Assembly: GCA_028284155.1 (NCBI GenBank)
Contig: JANQSF010000054.1
Coordinates: forward strand, 62,001-126,000
Reading direction: 5' to 3'
Source of the DNA: Phycisphaeraceae bacterium
GTDB lineage: Bacteria > Planctomycetota > Phycisphaerae > Phycisphaerales > Phycisphaeraceae
DNA length: 64,000 nucleotides
The notes under the pieces: model-generated
Told to the model about the DNA's origin: nothing
What the model saw: only the letters and a program-made list of their open reading frames with translations
Databases searched by the model: none
Made by a program: the position numbers and the translations under genes
Part shown: positions 8,150 through 16,544 of the stretch, piece by piece
Numbering within the stretch: position 1 is the stretch's first letter
Layout of the letters: each line of letters opens with the position of its first letter

Positions 8150-9910
8150 GTGCCGCACACACCAGGACATCACGCCGCCAGCCAACACGCGACCATCATC
8201 GCGTTGTCATGCGTAATGTTTGTCAGTGCGTGCGCTGCGCCGCCCGACCGCGCCCTGATCAATGCCGCATCGCGCGGCCAGTTCGGCGTCGCACGCGACC
8301 TGCTCAACGAACGTGTCGGCACACCGACGGGACGCCCCACGCACAAGAACGACCTGCTCGATCGGATGCGCCTCGCCGTCGTCACCATCGACGACGGTTA
8401 CACCGAACCGGCCGACCCCGTCGTCACCCGCGTCTACGACCTGCTCACCCAACAAGGCTTCAACGAAGACAAGACCGTCACATCGGTCATCATTAACGAA
8501 GACATCAAGGTCTGGAAAGGCGAGCCTTATGAGCAGGCGTTGATGCTGCACTATGTCGCCACGCACTGGGCGGCGCAGGGCAGTTGGGACAACGCCCGGG
8601 CCGCCATCTCGCGTTCGCTGTTCCACCTGCGCGACCGTACGGTCGATACCGGCGACATCGACACCAAGGCCGTGCTACGCGAGGCGTACCGGGCGGAGCG
8701 ACGTGCGGCCGGCCTGCCGGAACATCAGGGCAACCAACCCGAAGACCTACCCGACCGCGGCTACGTCACGCGCAAGAGCAACTTCGCGCTCGGCTACTTG
8801 ATGAACGGGTTGGCCAACGTGCAACTTTCCGTCCAGACCGGCGACCACAACCGCCGACTCGAAGCAGAAGACAACTTCCGTGAGGCGGCGCAGATCAACC
8901 CCGATCTCAACACACTTGCGACCCGCCTGCTCGACACGGACTCATATAACACCCTGTTAGTCGTCGGCGTCGGCCTGGCGCCGCAGAAGATCGCCACCGG
9001 CCCCGATGGCGCAATCGCCAGCTACAGCCCGATGACGCCCAGTGCCGATGGCCCGCTGACCGTCCAAGGGCCGAACGGCACGCTCACGCTGCCACAGGTC
9101 TGCGACCTCAACGCGATGGCGTTCGACCACAGGTGGAATCACCTTCAAGACGCGCGTCAGATCAAGAGCGGCGTCGGCACCGTCCTGGTCGGCGCGGGCG
9201 CGGCCACGGCCGCGTACGGCCTGGACCGGGGCGACGAGGCGGCCGCCATCGCCGGCGCGGGCATGATCCTGGCCGGTGCGTTCGCTAAGGCTGGCGCCCA
9301 CGCCGACACGCGCTACCTCGAAGTCCTGCCGCAACGCGTTTACATCGTCCCGCTGCAACTGCACCGCGCAACCGACCGCGTCGAATTGACCGTGCCCGGC
9401 CCGTTCCGCCCGATGCGCATGGTCGTCACCGGCATCAAGCCGGCACCGGCCGGTTCACCTGCCGTGCTACGGCATGTCCGGATCACCTCGCCCGACCCAT
9501 ACGCGCCCTGGCCGACCAGCGGCAATGTCCTGTACAGCAACGACGCGACCGGTGAAACGAGCCTGCCCGACGCCGGGCCGAACCTGCCGTACATCCTCGG
9601 CGGCCGATGCGTGCGGCAGCCGACCGCCGACGTGCTCGCGTCGTACCAGCGTGACGGCAACTTGTTGAACTGGACGCTGGCCGACCTGCGCGAAGCGTAT
9701 CGGGCCGAGGGCATTCAGTTCGACTGGCGCGCCGCCGACGGCAAGCTTGGCAAGCACGTACTCGAAGGCGGCCGATGGCTCGTCGCCCCGCCGCCGGGCA
9801 CGACCGGTTTCGCCAGGCTGTTTGGCCAGGTTCACCCCCCATACCGACCACGCAGTAGTGCGCTGCGAGAGTTGCGCAGCAGCAAGCCGCACGGGAGCGC
9901 CTCAAGATAA
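8150..9910 (+). CDS. large COG3014-like lipoprotein, helical-repeat protein
   Basis: 586 residues from a GTG start. The lipobox is Val-Ser-Ala-Cys (Cys28). Residues about 110-260 look like TPR-type helices (His-Trp-Ala-Ala-Gln-Gly-Ser-Trp-Asp-Asn-Ala-Arg near 143), followed by a glycine/alanine-rich hydrophobic stretch around 345-385 that may insert in or lie on a membrane, then a beta-rich C-terminal third. The combination with LpoB-like and YcfL-like genes matches the COG3014 lipoproteins that accompany ycfL/lpoB in some gammaproteobacteria; the family assignment rests mainly on this context and architecture. No enzymatic motif is visible. Confidence 0.65.
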   Translation: MPHTPGHHAASQHATIIALSCVMFVSACAAPPDRALINAASRGQFGVARDLLNERVGTPTGRPTHKNDLLDRMRLAVVTIDDGYTEPADPVVTRVYDLLTQQGFNEDKTVTSVIINEDIKVWKGEPYEQALMLHYVATHWAAQGSWDNARAAISRSLFHLRDRTVDTGDIDTKAVLREAYRAERRAAGLPEHQGNQPEDLPDRGYVTRKSNFALGYLMNGLANVQLSVQTGDHNRRLEAEDNFREAAQINPDLNTLATRLLDTDSYNTLLVVGVGLAPQKIATGPDGAIASYSPMTPSADGPLTVQGPNGTLTLPQVCDLNAMAFDHRWNHLQDARQIKSGVGTVLVGAGAATAAYGLDRGDEAAAIAGAGMILAGAFAKAGAHADTRYLEVLPQRVYIVPLQLHRATDRVELTVPGPFRPMRMVVTGIKPAPAGSPAVLRHVRITSPDPYAPWPTSGNVLYSNDATGETSLPDAGPNLPYILGGRCVRQPTADVLASYQRDGNLLNWTLADLREAYRAEGIQFDWRAADGKLGKHVLEGGRWLVAPPPGTTGFARLFGQVHPPYRPRSSALRELRSSKPHGSASR

Positions 9911-9922
9911 AACGATGCGCAC

Positions 9923-10002
9923 CGTGTGCCACTGGCGGGTTGCCCGCCAGTGCCGTTACCGAACGATGACCACACTGGCGGGCAAGCCGCCAATGGCACA
10001 CG
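9923..10002. repeat. 30-nt-arm inverted repeat inside the lipoprotein operon
   Basis: Arms 9923-9952 and 9973-10002 match at 28 of 30 positions. Each arm is itself a small palindrome (ACTGGCGGGT/GCCCGCCAGT). It sits between two co-directional genes and is bracketed by the 8-base direct repeat AAAACGAT (9909-9916 and 10004-10011). Confidence 0.75.
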
Positions 10003-10032
10003 AAAAACGATCACGCCAAACGGAGACGCGAC

Positions 10033-10485
10033 ATGACCACCACACGCACAACCCTTGCCCTGACACTCACCGCCCTGCTCGTTATCGTGACCGGCTGCGA
10101 CACGACCCGGCCGCCGTCCGGCGCGAAGTACGACCCCGTCCGCATCGAGGAGTACCCGCAGGTCGAACTCGACACCCGGCTGCACGACGCATTGGTAATG
10201 GATCGGCCCGTCGTCGACCCGGCCACGCACGACCGACCCATGAAAGTCAACGTGCCCATCCGCTCGTTCGTCGATAAGCCGCTAAACATTCAGTACCAGT
10301 TCACCTTCTTCGACGAGGCCGGCCGACCGATGCGCGACGGCGGGCGCGGCTGGCGTTTCATCCATGTCGCCCCGCGTTCGCAGGTCTTCATGAAAGCCAA
10401 CTCGCTGGAGACGTTCACCGAACAGGCCGCGACGCGCGGCGAAAACCCCTCGAGCTGGCGGCTGATCATTCGGCCGGCGACTTGA
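10033..10485 (+). CDS. YcfL-like (DUF1425) lipoprotein
   Basis: 150 residues; ATG preceded by GGAG. The lipobox is Val-Thr-Gly-Cys (Cys22). The remainder is one small beta domain of the DUF1425/YcfL type: Val-Asn-Val-Pro-Ile-Arg-Ser near 80-86, then Leu-Asn-Ile-Gln-Tyr-Gln-Phe-Thr-Phe-Phe-Asp-Glu-Ala-Gly, the typical strand-turn-strand of this family, and a C-terminal strand. In E. coli ycfL lies immediately beside lpoB (ycfM), which supports both assignments here. The function of YcfL is unknown. It is the last gene of the lipoprotein run and faces a sulfatase gene across a strong hairpin. Confidence 0.72.
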   Translation: MTTTRTTLALTLTALLVIVTGCDTTRPPSGAKYDPVRIEEYPQVELDTRLHDALVMDRPVVDPATHDRPMKVNVPIRSFVDKPLNIQYQFTFFDEAGRPMRDGGRGWRFIHVAPRSQVFMKANSLETFTEQAATRGENPSSWRLIIRPAT

Positions 10486-10499
10486 GGTGGGGTTGTTGG

Positions 10500-10576
10500 G
10501 TGCCTGTGAATAAGCGAGGCGTTTCACGGCTCGGAGAGTCGCAGAGCCGTGAAACGCTTCGCTTATTCACAGGCAC
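10500..10576. terminator. bidirectional terminator-like hairpin, 33-nt arms
   Basis: Arms 10500-10532 and 10544-10576 match at 32 of 33 positions around an 11-nt loop (the mismatch is a possible G-U). It lies between the convergent ycfL-like and sulfatase genes. Confidence 0.85.
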
Positions 10577-10593
10577 CCTAGATCAGACATCCC

Positions 10594-12048
10594 TCACAAC
10601 CTACTCCGCACACGCCACTCGCGCAGCACGTCGAGCAGCTTTTGCTTAACGCCCACGTGTGCGTCGTCGTCCCACAGGTTGCGTAGTTCGTCCGGGTCGG
10701 TCACCAGGTCGAACAATTGACCCTCCGGCTCGTCCAGAAAATGCACGAGCTTGTGCGTTCGGCTGCGCACCATCGTCATGAAGGCCGTGTCGGTCAGGAT
10801 GCCGTCGCGCACCTGCTCGGCAAAGACGTAGTCGCGGCCTGCCCACGGCTCGCCACGCAGCGCGGGCGTGAGCGACTCGGTCTCGAACGAGTCCGGCGGC
10901 TCGACGCCCGCGAGTTCGAGGATGACCGGCGCGATGTCCATCCATTGGCACAGGGCGTCAACTTGCGAGCCGGGTTTGAAACCCGGGCCGAAGGGCGCGG
11001 CCGGTGAACCGGCCTCGCCTGGCGTGCCGGGGGCGCTCAAGGGTGTGACGATCATGGGGACGCGTGTCACCGCGTCGTACATCGTCCACTTCTGGCTGTG
11101 GCCGTGGTCGGTCAGGCAGTCGCCGTGGTCGCTGGTGAACACGATCACCGTGTTGTCGCCGTAGCCGTTGCGCTCCAGCGCCGCGCGGATTTGGCCGACC
11201 TGTTCATCGATCATCGTCACGTTGGCCAGGTAGTACGCCCGCTGGCGATGCCGCTGCTCGTCCGTCGGGTTCAGGTCGAGCACGACCGAGTCGTGGTCGA
11301 TGTCGCGGTTGTGTTGCCGCAACGCCTTGAACGCCTGCGGCTGCGACGCCAACTCCTCGTCCGTCACGGGCAACATCGGCAGGTCGCGCTTCAGATAGGG
11401 CTCGGCGTAACGTGGCACGGGGTCGTAAGGCGGGTGTGGGCCGGGGAAACCGACCTGCAGGAACAACGGACCGTCCGGCTTCGGCTTGTTGTCCAGCCAC
11501 CACGTTGCGAACTCGCCGACGAACACGTCGGGATGCGCATCCTCCGGCAACTCCCACTCAAACGCACCCAGACACTTGTCGTAGTCAGGCCGTTTGCGAT
11601 AGAGCTCACGTTGCTGTTTGACCAGCCCGCGGGCGCGCAACGCCTTGTCCCACTCGTCGAAGTAGTACCGGCCTTCGAGGTAACGGTCCTTGTTCTCAAC
11701 GACGTACCGCTCGTCAAAACCGACGTCGGCGTCGTAAGGCCAGGTGTGCATCTTGCCCATGTTGACGCAGTGGTACCCCGCGTCGCACAACGACTCGACC
11801 CACGAGCCCGGCCAGGCGTCGGCGTTTTTCAAGACACCCGTCGTGTGCGGGTACTGTCCGAGGAACAGGCTCGCCCGCGACGGCGCGCACGACGCGGCCG
11901 TGACATGGCACTGCGAAAACGACACGCCCTCGTTCACCAGCCGATCGAGGCTCGGCGTGTCCATGTAGTCATACCCCAGCGCGCGGATCGTGTCGTAACG
12001 CTGCTGGTCGGTGATGATCAGGACAATGTTGGGTCGCGCGTCGGGCAT
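10594..12048 (-). CDS. sulfatase without signal peptide
   Basis: 484 residues. A complete type-I sulfatase: Ile-Ile-Thr-Asp-Gln-Gln-Arg-Tyr-Asp at 11-19 (metal site), Ser-Cys-Ala-Pro-Ser-Arg-Ala-Ser at 53-60 with Cys54 as the predicted formylglycine residue, Gly-Lys-Met-His-Thr near residue 98, and Thr-Ser-Asp-His-Gly-Asp near 315. Unlike the other two sulfatases in the window it begins directly at the catalytic domain with no signal peptide, so it should act in the cytoplasm, possibly on imported sulfated oligosaccharides. It is separated from the L,D-transpeptidase gene upstream by about 35 bases, on the same strand. Confidence 0.92.
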   Translation of the reverse strand: MPDARPNIVLIITDQQRYDTIRALGYDYMDTPSLDRLVNEGVSFSQCHVTAASCAPSRASLFLGQYPHTTGVLKNADAWPGSWVESLCDAGYHCVNMGKMHTWPYDADVGFDERYVVENKDRYLEGRYYFDEWDKALRARGLVKQQRELYRKRPDYDKCLGAFEWELPEDAHPDVFVGEFATWWLDNKPKPDGPLFLQVGFPGPHPPYDPVPRYAEPYLKRDLPMLPVTDEELASQPQAFKALRQHNRDIDHDSVVLDLNPTDEQRHRQRAYYLANVTMIDEQVGQIRAALERNGYGDNTVIVFTSDHGDCLTDHGHSQKWTMYDAVTRVPMIVTPLSAPGTPGEAGSPAAPFGPGFKPGSQVDALCQWMDIAPVILELAGVEPPDSFETESLTPALRGEPWAGRDYVFAEQVRDGILTDTAFMTMVRSRTHKLVHFLDEPEGQLFDLVTDPDELRNLWDDDAHVGVKQKLLDVLREWRVRSRL

Positions 12049-12083
12049 GGGTTGCGGATGGTAACACGACGCGCGTGTTCACG

Positions 12084-13331
12084 TCACCGCTTGATGACGA
12101 CCGTACTCAATCCTTCATAAAGCAGGTCATAGACCCACGCGACGTCGTCGTCGCGCAGGCGGACGCAACCCATCGACTTCTGCTTGCCGATCGAGTCGGG
12201 TTCGATCGTGCCGTGGATGCCGTAGCCGGACAGGCCCTGCGTGTCCGAGTCGGTCCCTTTCAAGCCGATCCACCGGTCGCCGATCGGGTTCTTGGGGTCG
12301 TCGGCGTTGTAGAACTCACCGGTGCGAGGGTTGGTCCACGGCGGGTTGATGAGCTTGCGGCCGCGCTCGACGAGCCAGGCGCCGGTCGGCGTCGAGTTGT
12401 TTTCACCGTGGCCGACCTCGAAGCTGCGGATGTAAATGCGCTGCTTCGTGTTCGGGTCGTCTAGGTACATGTCCATCCGGTATTCCGACTTGTCCACGAC
12501 GGCGTGGAACGGCCCGCGGACAACCTTGATTGTCGAGCCGGCCCGCAAGCGGTTGGCCTTGATGTGGTTGACGCGTTCGAGCAATTGCCACGGCGTCTTG
12601 TACTGCCGCGCGATCGGGCCGAGGAACTGGCCCGGCTTAACCTTGTGCGCCGCCACCAGCGGGTCGTTCGGCGTGATGCGTTTGGAGAAGATCAGGTCGG
12701 CGTTGAGACGGGTCAGCACGTCGCGGATCGTGCGGGCCTCCGCGGTGTTCAACGCTTCACTTTCGAGCAACTTGCTGAGGCGGGCGCGGGCCTCGACCGG
12801 TTGGCCGGCCTCGATCAGCTCGTTGGCCTTTCGGAACTCCGCCGCCTGGTCGGGCGAAGCGGTCAGAGCGTTCGCCAGCACGTCGCTGGCCGCGCGGGCG
12901 CCGGCCGGCGCGCCGGGCGTCGAAGTCACGGCCGCGAGCGTGGCCACAGGCCGCGGCGGGTTCAGCAGGTCGCTGGTGGTTGTGTTGGTCGGCCCAGGCG
13001 CCGGAGCCGCAGGCTCGGCCGGCTCCGGGATGGGGATCGGCCGAGTGGGTGACGGCGTCAGTGTGCGCGGCGGCGGTGAGGACAAAACGCCAGCCAGGAC
13101 AACACGATCGTCGTCTGGCGCTGATGTCTTCTCGTCGGCCGACTGCGAAGAGTCCGAATTCGCGGCCTCTGCCGAGGTCTGGTCGCCGTCATCGGAGAAC
13201 AGGCTGTACGTCACCCAGATCAGGCCGATCACCGCAGCGCCGGCGATCAACGTCCGCCACTTGCGGCGGCGGCGGGAGACCATGTACCGCCGGCGGCCCG
13301 GCGTGCGACTAGATTGACTGGCTAGCACCAT
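12084..13331 (-). CDS. LysM and L,D-transpeptidase (YkuD) protein
   Basis: 415 residues. An Arg/Lys-rich cytoplasmic tail precedes one membrane anchor (about residues 27-45), then a Pro/Ala/Ser-rich linker, a helical part (about 150-215), a LysM-like module (about 228-275, Val-Lys-Pro-Gly-Gln-Phe) and a C-terminal YkuD domain. The catalytic motif is clear: His373-Gly-Thr through Ser-Met-Gly-Cys389-Val-Arg. YkuD enzymes make 3-3 cross-links in peptidoglycan or attach proteins to it, acting outside the cytoplasmic membrane. The gene is relevant to the nearby Lpo-type lipoproteins because both are tied to wall synthesis. Confidence 0.92.
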   Translation of the reverse strand: MVLASQSSRTPGRRRYMVSRRRRKWRTLIAGAAVIGLIWVTYSLFSDDGDQTSAEAANSDSSQSADEKTSAPDDDRVVLAGVLSSPPPRTLTPSPTRPIPIPEPAEPAAPAPGPTNTTTSDLLNPPRPVATLAAVTSTPGAPAGARAASDVLANALTASPDQAAEFRKANELIEAGQPVEARARLSKLLESEALNTAEARTIRDVLTRLNADLIFSKRITPNDPLVAAHKVKPGQFLGPIARQYKTPWQLLERVNHIKANRLRAGSTIKVVRGPFHAVVDKSEYRMDMYLDDPNTKQRIYIRSFEVGHGENNSTPTGAWLVERGRKLINPPWTNPRTGEFYNADDPKNPIGDRWIGLKGTDSDTQGLSGYGIHGTIEPDSIGKQKSMGCVRLRDDDVAWVYDLLYEGLSTVVIKR

Positions 13332-13422
13332 GACAGGTCACTCCATTGACCTTTGAGGAATTCGTTCGACCCGCGACGGCGTTCCATGTGCCATCTTTGC
13401 TGCGAGCCCGGGCGTTCATTCG

Positions 13423-13509
13423 CCCGTTTAGCCGCGTCGCTTGCGACGCGCTGCGGAGGTGGTCCGACTTCCCGCCCGACGCGCGCCGCAAGCGACGCGG
13501 CTAAACGGG
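13423..13509. repeat. 28-nt-arm inverted repeat, family A
   Basis: Arms 13423-13450 and 13482-13509 match at 27 of 28 positions. The core CCGCGTCGCTTGCGACGCG recurs at 28827-28909. It lies downstream of rarA. Similar 14-base direct repeats (CGGGCGTTC then two mismatches) flank it at 13409-13422 and 13512-13525. Confidence 0.8.
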
Positions 13510-13525
13510 GGCGGGCGTTCGTCCG

Positions 13526-14974
13526 TCACCCGTCGTCGCGCGGGCCCCGTTGCGAGGCGATCCAGTCGAGGTACTCCTTGATGCGCACCTCATAGCCACG
13601 CGGCGACGGCGTGTAATACTGTTTATCGACACCCAGGTAATCCTGGTCGACAAATCCTGTATCACTTTTGTGGGCATAGGCATATCCCTGCCCGTGGCCG
13701 AGCTGTTTTGCCCCCGTGTAGTGCGCGTCGCGCAGGTGTTTGGGCACGGGAACAGTCCGCCCTTCACGCACATCCTTGCCCGCTTCGCCGATCGCGGTCG
13801 TACAAGCGTTGCTCTTGGGCGCGGTGGCCATGTAGATGACGGCCTGCGACAGCGTCAGCCGACACTCGGGCAGGCCGACCTTCTCGGTGATGTCGAACGC
13901 GGCCGCGGCGACCATCAGGGCCCGCGGGTCGGCGTTGCCGATGTCTTCGCTGGCGAGAATCGCGATCCGCCGGGCGATGAAACGTGGGTCCTCGCCAGCC
14001 TCGAGCATCCGTGCGAGCCAATACACCGCCGCGTCCGGGTCGCTGCCCCGCATCGACTTGATGAACGCCGACGCGATGTCGTAATGCTCGTCGCCCGTGT
14101 GGTCGTAGACGATCGCCTTGCGCTGAATGCTCTCCTGCGCGGCGTCGAGGGTGATTCTGATGGGGGAGGAGGGACCAAGGGATCGAGCCACCGAGCCATC
14201 GAGGGGGTCGTTTACCGAACCAGCAGGGGGCGACGCATCGCTCGTGTAGTCCGCCCCTCGGTCGCTTGGTCCCTCGGTCCCTTGGTGGCTTTCCCCCCCG
14301 CTCAGCACCGCGATCTCCAGCGCCGTCAGCGCCCGCCTCGCGTCGCCGTCGCAAACGGTGGCCCAGTGGTCCAGCGCGTCGTCGTCGAGCGTGACATTCA
14401 ATTGGCCGTAGCCGCGGTCGGGGTCGGCCAGCGCGCGGCGGATCAGGGCCTTGATGTCGTCCTCGTCCAACGGCTGAAACTGAAAGACCTGCGATCGGCT
14501 GACCAGCGGAGGGTTGACGGCGAAGAAGGGGTTCTCCGTCGTCGCGCCGATGAGCGTCACCACGCCGCGCTCGACGTCACCGAGCAGCACGTCCTGCTGC
14601 GCCCGGTTGAACCGGTGGATCTCGTCGAGAAAGAAGATCGTGCGTCGCCCGTCGTTGCCCAGCCGACGCTGCGCACCATCAAGCACGTGACGCACGTCCT
14701 TGACGCCCACGGCCGCGGCGTTCGCCCGCTCGAAGTGGCGTTCGGTGTGCTTGGCGATCAGCTCGGCCAGCGTCGTCTTGCCCGTGCCCGGCGGGCCGTA
14801 GAAGATCACGCTCGTCAGCCGGTCGGCCTCGAGCATTCGCCGAAGCAGCTTGCCCGGCCCCAGGAAATGACGCTGCCCCGCGAACTCGTCGAGCGTGCGC
14901 GGCCGCATGCGCACCGCCAACGGCTCAGCCGCCGACAGATTCGCGTCACGCCGGTCCTGCCACAGGTCGGTCAT
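13526..14974 (-). CDS. rarA: RarA/MgsA-type replication-associated AAA+ ATPase with an in-frame insert
   Basis: 482 residues. RarA (MgsA/WRNIP1 family) acts at stalled replication forks. Walker A Gly60-Pro-Pro-Gly-Thr-Gly-Lys-Thr, Walker B Phe-Phe-Leu-Asp-Glu-Ile-His (114-120), a sensor-1 Gly-Ala-Thr-Thr-Glu-Asn-Pro (143-149), and the C-terminal segments Ala-Ser-Glu-Asp-Ile-Gly-Asn-Ala-Asp-Pro-Arg and Ala-Pro-Lys-Ser-Asn-Ala are all typical. Residues about 226-272 form a Ser/Gly/Pro/Asp-rich stretch where the family usually has a short linker between the AAA+ lid and the tetramerisation part; at DNA level this stretch is an imperfect inverted repeat. The enzyme is otherwise intact, so I expect it to be functional. 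Confidence 0.95.
   Translation of the reverse strand: MTDLWQDRRDANLSAAEPLAVRMRPRTLDEFAGQRHFLGPGKLLRRMLEADRLTSVIFYGPPGTGKTTLAELIAKHTERHFERANAAAVGVKDVRHVLDGAQRRLGNDGRRTIFFLDEIHRFNRAQQDVLLGDVERGVVTLIGATTENPFFAVNPPLVSRSQVFQFQPLDEDDIKALIRRALADPDRGYGQLNVTLDDDALDHWATVCDGDARRALTALEIAVLSGGESHQGTEGPSDRGADYTSDASPPAGSVNDPLDGSVARSLGPSSPIRITLDAAQESIQRKAIVYDHTGDEHYDIASAFIKSMRGSDPDAAVYWLARMLEAGEDPRFIARRIAILASEDIGNADPRALMVAAAAFDITEKVGLPECRLTLSQAVIYMATAPKSNACTTAIGEAGKDVREGRTVPVPKHLRDAHYTGAKQLGHGQGYAYAHKSDTGFVDQDYLGVDKQYYTPSPRGYEVRIKEYLDWIASQRGPRDDG
14159..14299 (-). repeat. palindromic element in frame inside rarA
   Basis: Arms 14174-14207 and 14253-14286 match at about 27 of 34 positions (ACCAAGGGA-T/C-CGAG core). 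The segment encodes the low-complexity insert of RarA (residues about 226-272) without breaking the frame. It looks like the intergenic palindromes elsewhere in the window. Confidence 0.65.
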
Positions 14975-15019
14975 GGGGGGATGATAACGGGTGAGCTGTC
15001 AGCGGTTAGCAAATGGCGT

Positions 15020-15541
15020 TCAGCCAGGAAGGGAATCGACGTTCCACGACCGGGGCAGTTCCGCCTGACACAGCTCACATTGGAACCAGTCATCCTTGAT
15101 AATGGAAATGTCGTCGCACTTGGGGCATCGACGGAAGTGAAACGCTCTTGACAACGCGTTTGGATGCTCAATTCCCGCCTCGTTTAGCGCTCGCGCCACC
15201 ACAGGCCAAGATTCCGGTTCCGGGCAGTACCCCGTAGATTGATTTGAGACATAAGTAGCCTCGACGCGATCGCTGACATCGAACATGACCTCACCCGCCG
15301 ACAGAACATCCTCACCGCGGGCACACGCGATGTGTTCACAGGATCGGTCGGCAATCCAAAGTCGATTGTCAGTATCGACAATGAAGGTCAGAAAAGCCGA
15401 TCCGTCAGCGCCCGGTTCTTGGTGATGCTCTCTTGCCCAATCGATGGCAACGGAAGCTGCGGTCAGATGTACTCGGTCAACATCAGAAGATGCCAAGTGC
15501 ATCAAAGCCCGAGGACCAATGTATCGATAGCGCCGATTCAT
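15020..15541 (-). CDS. hypothetical protein with C-terminal zinc ribbon
   Basis: 173 residues from the ATG at 15541; a longer frame to 15598 would overlap the upstream gene and begins with unlikely sequence. The N-terminal two thirds is a globular domain with Phe-Leu-Thr-Phe-Ile-Val-Asp and Ile-Ala-Asp-Arg-Ser-Cys-Glu-His; the region Tyr-Cys-Pro-Glu-Pro-Glu-Ser-Trp precedes a short C-terminal zinc ribbon with Cys-Pro-Lys-Cys and Cys-Glu-Leu-Cys pairs. It looks like a conserved protein but I cannot name the family. It lies between the PEP-CTERM gene and rarA on the same strand. Confidence 0.7.
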   Translation of the reverse strand: MNRRYRYIGPRALMHLASSDVDRVHLTAASVAIDWAREHHQEPGADGSAFLTFIVDTDNRLWIADRSCEHIACARGEDVLSAGEVMFDVSDRVEATYVSNQSTGYCPEPESWPVVARALNEAGIEHPNALSRAFHFRRCPKCDDISIIKDDWFQCELCQAELPRSWNVDSLPG

Positions 15542-15566
15542 CCTTCGACGATATGCCTGACCGATC

Positions 15567-16544
15567 TCAAGCCCGCCGCCGACGCCGCGTACAAACACCC
15601 AGCGCCCCCAGCCCGAGCAACGCCAGCCCCGCCGTCATTGGCTCGGGGCTGCTCGCGGCGTTGGCAGTGTTGATACCGCCGTCGATCAGCGCGGCGTCGG
15701 CGCCCAGCGCGAAGACTTCGTCGTCGTCGCCAGCTTCGCCGGCGTCGTTCATCGATTCGACCTCGGCCAACGCCTCTTCCTCGCCCTCGCCCGACCCAGC
15801 CGATTCGCCTTCGATCAATTCCTGGACGGGGTCGTTGGTCTGGGCCTGCGCACCGTGCGACGCGAAGCTTCGCTGTGACACGGCGACGGCGGCGTTGGAC
15901 ACATCGCCCCCGCCGCGCAGGTCGGCGAAGCTCTGGTTGGTAGGCTCGCTGGCTGCGGCGTCGTTCCCGCCAGACGAGCCCGCAGCCGTGTCCGCCAAAC
16001 CGTCACCGTCCACGTCATGCCCGGCATTCGCGTTGGCGAATGTGACGTTCCACTCAGTCGGCTCGGCGAAGGCCGGGACGTCGTAAGTCGCATCGACCGG
16101 TTGCGCCGTTGACGCACGAGACTTGCCCGATGAAGTCGCACGCTTCGACGCGCGGTTGTCAAAAAAAGATCGGCCACGCGACTGGAAGTGCGCCGCCGTC
16201 CTCACCACGGTCGAGCGCAGATTGCCAGCCCGGTTCGTCGTTCCGCTTTGCGCGGGCGCAGGGACGGTCACCTGATCGATCACGTCGTTGTTCAGGCCGG
16301 TCAATCCGCGTGTCAGGCGGATCGTCGTCGGCTCCGGCCGCGTGCGCGGCCGAATCGGGTCGATGTTCACCTTGAAAAACGACTCAGGCGCGTCGATCGC
16401 CGCGCCGACCTCGGGCGGTTGACCGTTCTGAAAGACCGGCCGAGTCGGGTAAGCCATAGCTGAACCCGCGCCAACCACGACCAGCGCGGCCGCCACCACC
16501 CAAGTGCCCATTCGATTGGTTACTGATTGCATCGGCTCTCTCAT
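15567..16544 (-). CDS. PEP-CTERM sorting-domain protein
   Basis: 325 residues from the ATG at 16544; an ATG four codons later (16532) with a GAGAG ribosome site is equally possible. A Sec signal peptide ends around Gly-Ser-Ala-Met-Ala-Tyr. The middle is low complexity: Asp-Val-Asp-Gly-Asp-Gly-Leu (a calcium-type repeat) and long Glu/Asp/Ala/Ser-rich tracts. The C-terminus is a canonical PEP-CTERM signal: Ser-Pro-Glu-Pro, a Leu/Gly/Ala-rich membrane segment, then Arg-Arg-Arg-Arg-Arg-Ala. Such proteins are processed by exosortase and sent to the cell surface or extracellular matrix. No exosortase is in the window. Confidence 0.85.
   Translation of the reverse strand: MREPMQSVTNRMGTWVVAAALVVVGAGSAMAYPTRPVFQNGQPPEVGAAIDAPESFFKVNIDPIRPRTRPEPTTIRLTRGLTGLNNDVIDQVTVPAPAQSGTTNRAGNLRSTVVRTAAHFQSRGRSFFDNRASKRATSSGKSRASTAQPVDATYDVPAFAEPTEWNVTFANANAGHDVDGDGLADTAAGSSGGNDAAASEPTNQSFADLRGGGDVSNAAVAVSQRSFASHGAQAQTNDPVQELIEGESAGSGEGEEEALAEVESMNDAGEAGDDDEVFALGADAALIDGGINTANAASSPEPMTAGLALLGLGALGVCTRRRRRA

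Noticed and set aside
12436..13317. + strand open frame opposite the L,D-transpeptidase
   Set aside because: Composition is the mirror of the Pro/Ala-rich linker on the other strand; high GC makes such frames common.
13550..15151. 533-aa + strand frame across rarA
   Set aside because: Complement of rarA; no family pattern and rarA is clearly coding.
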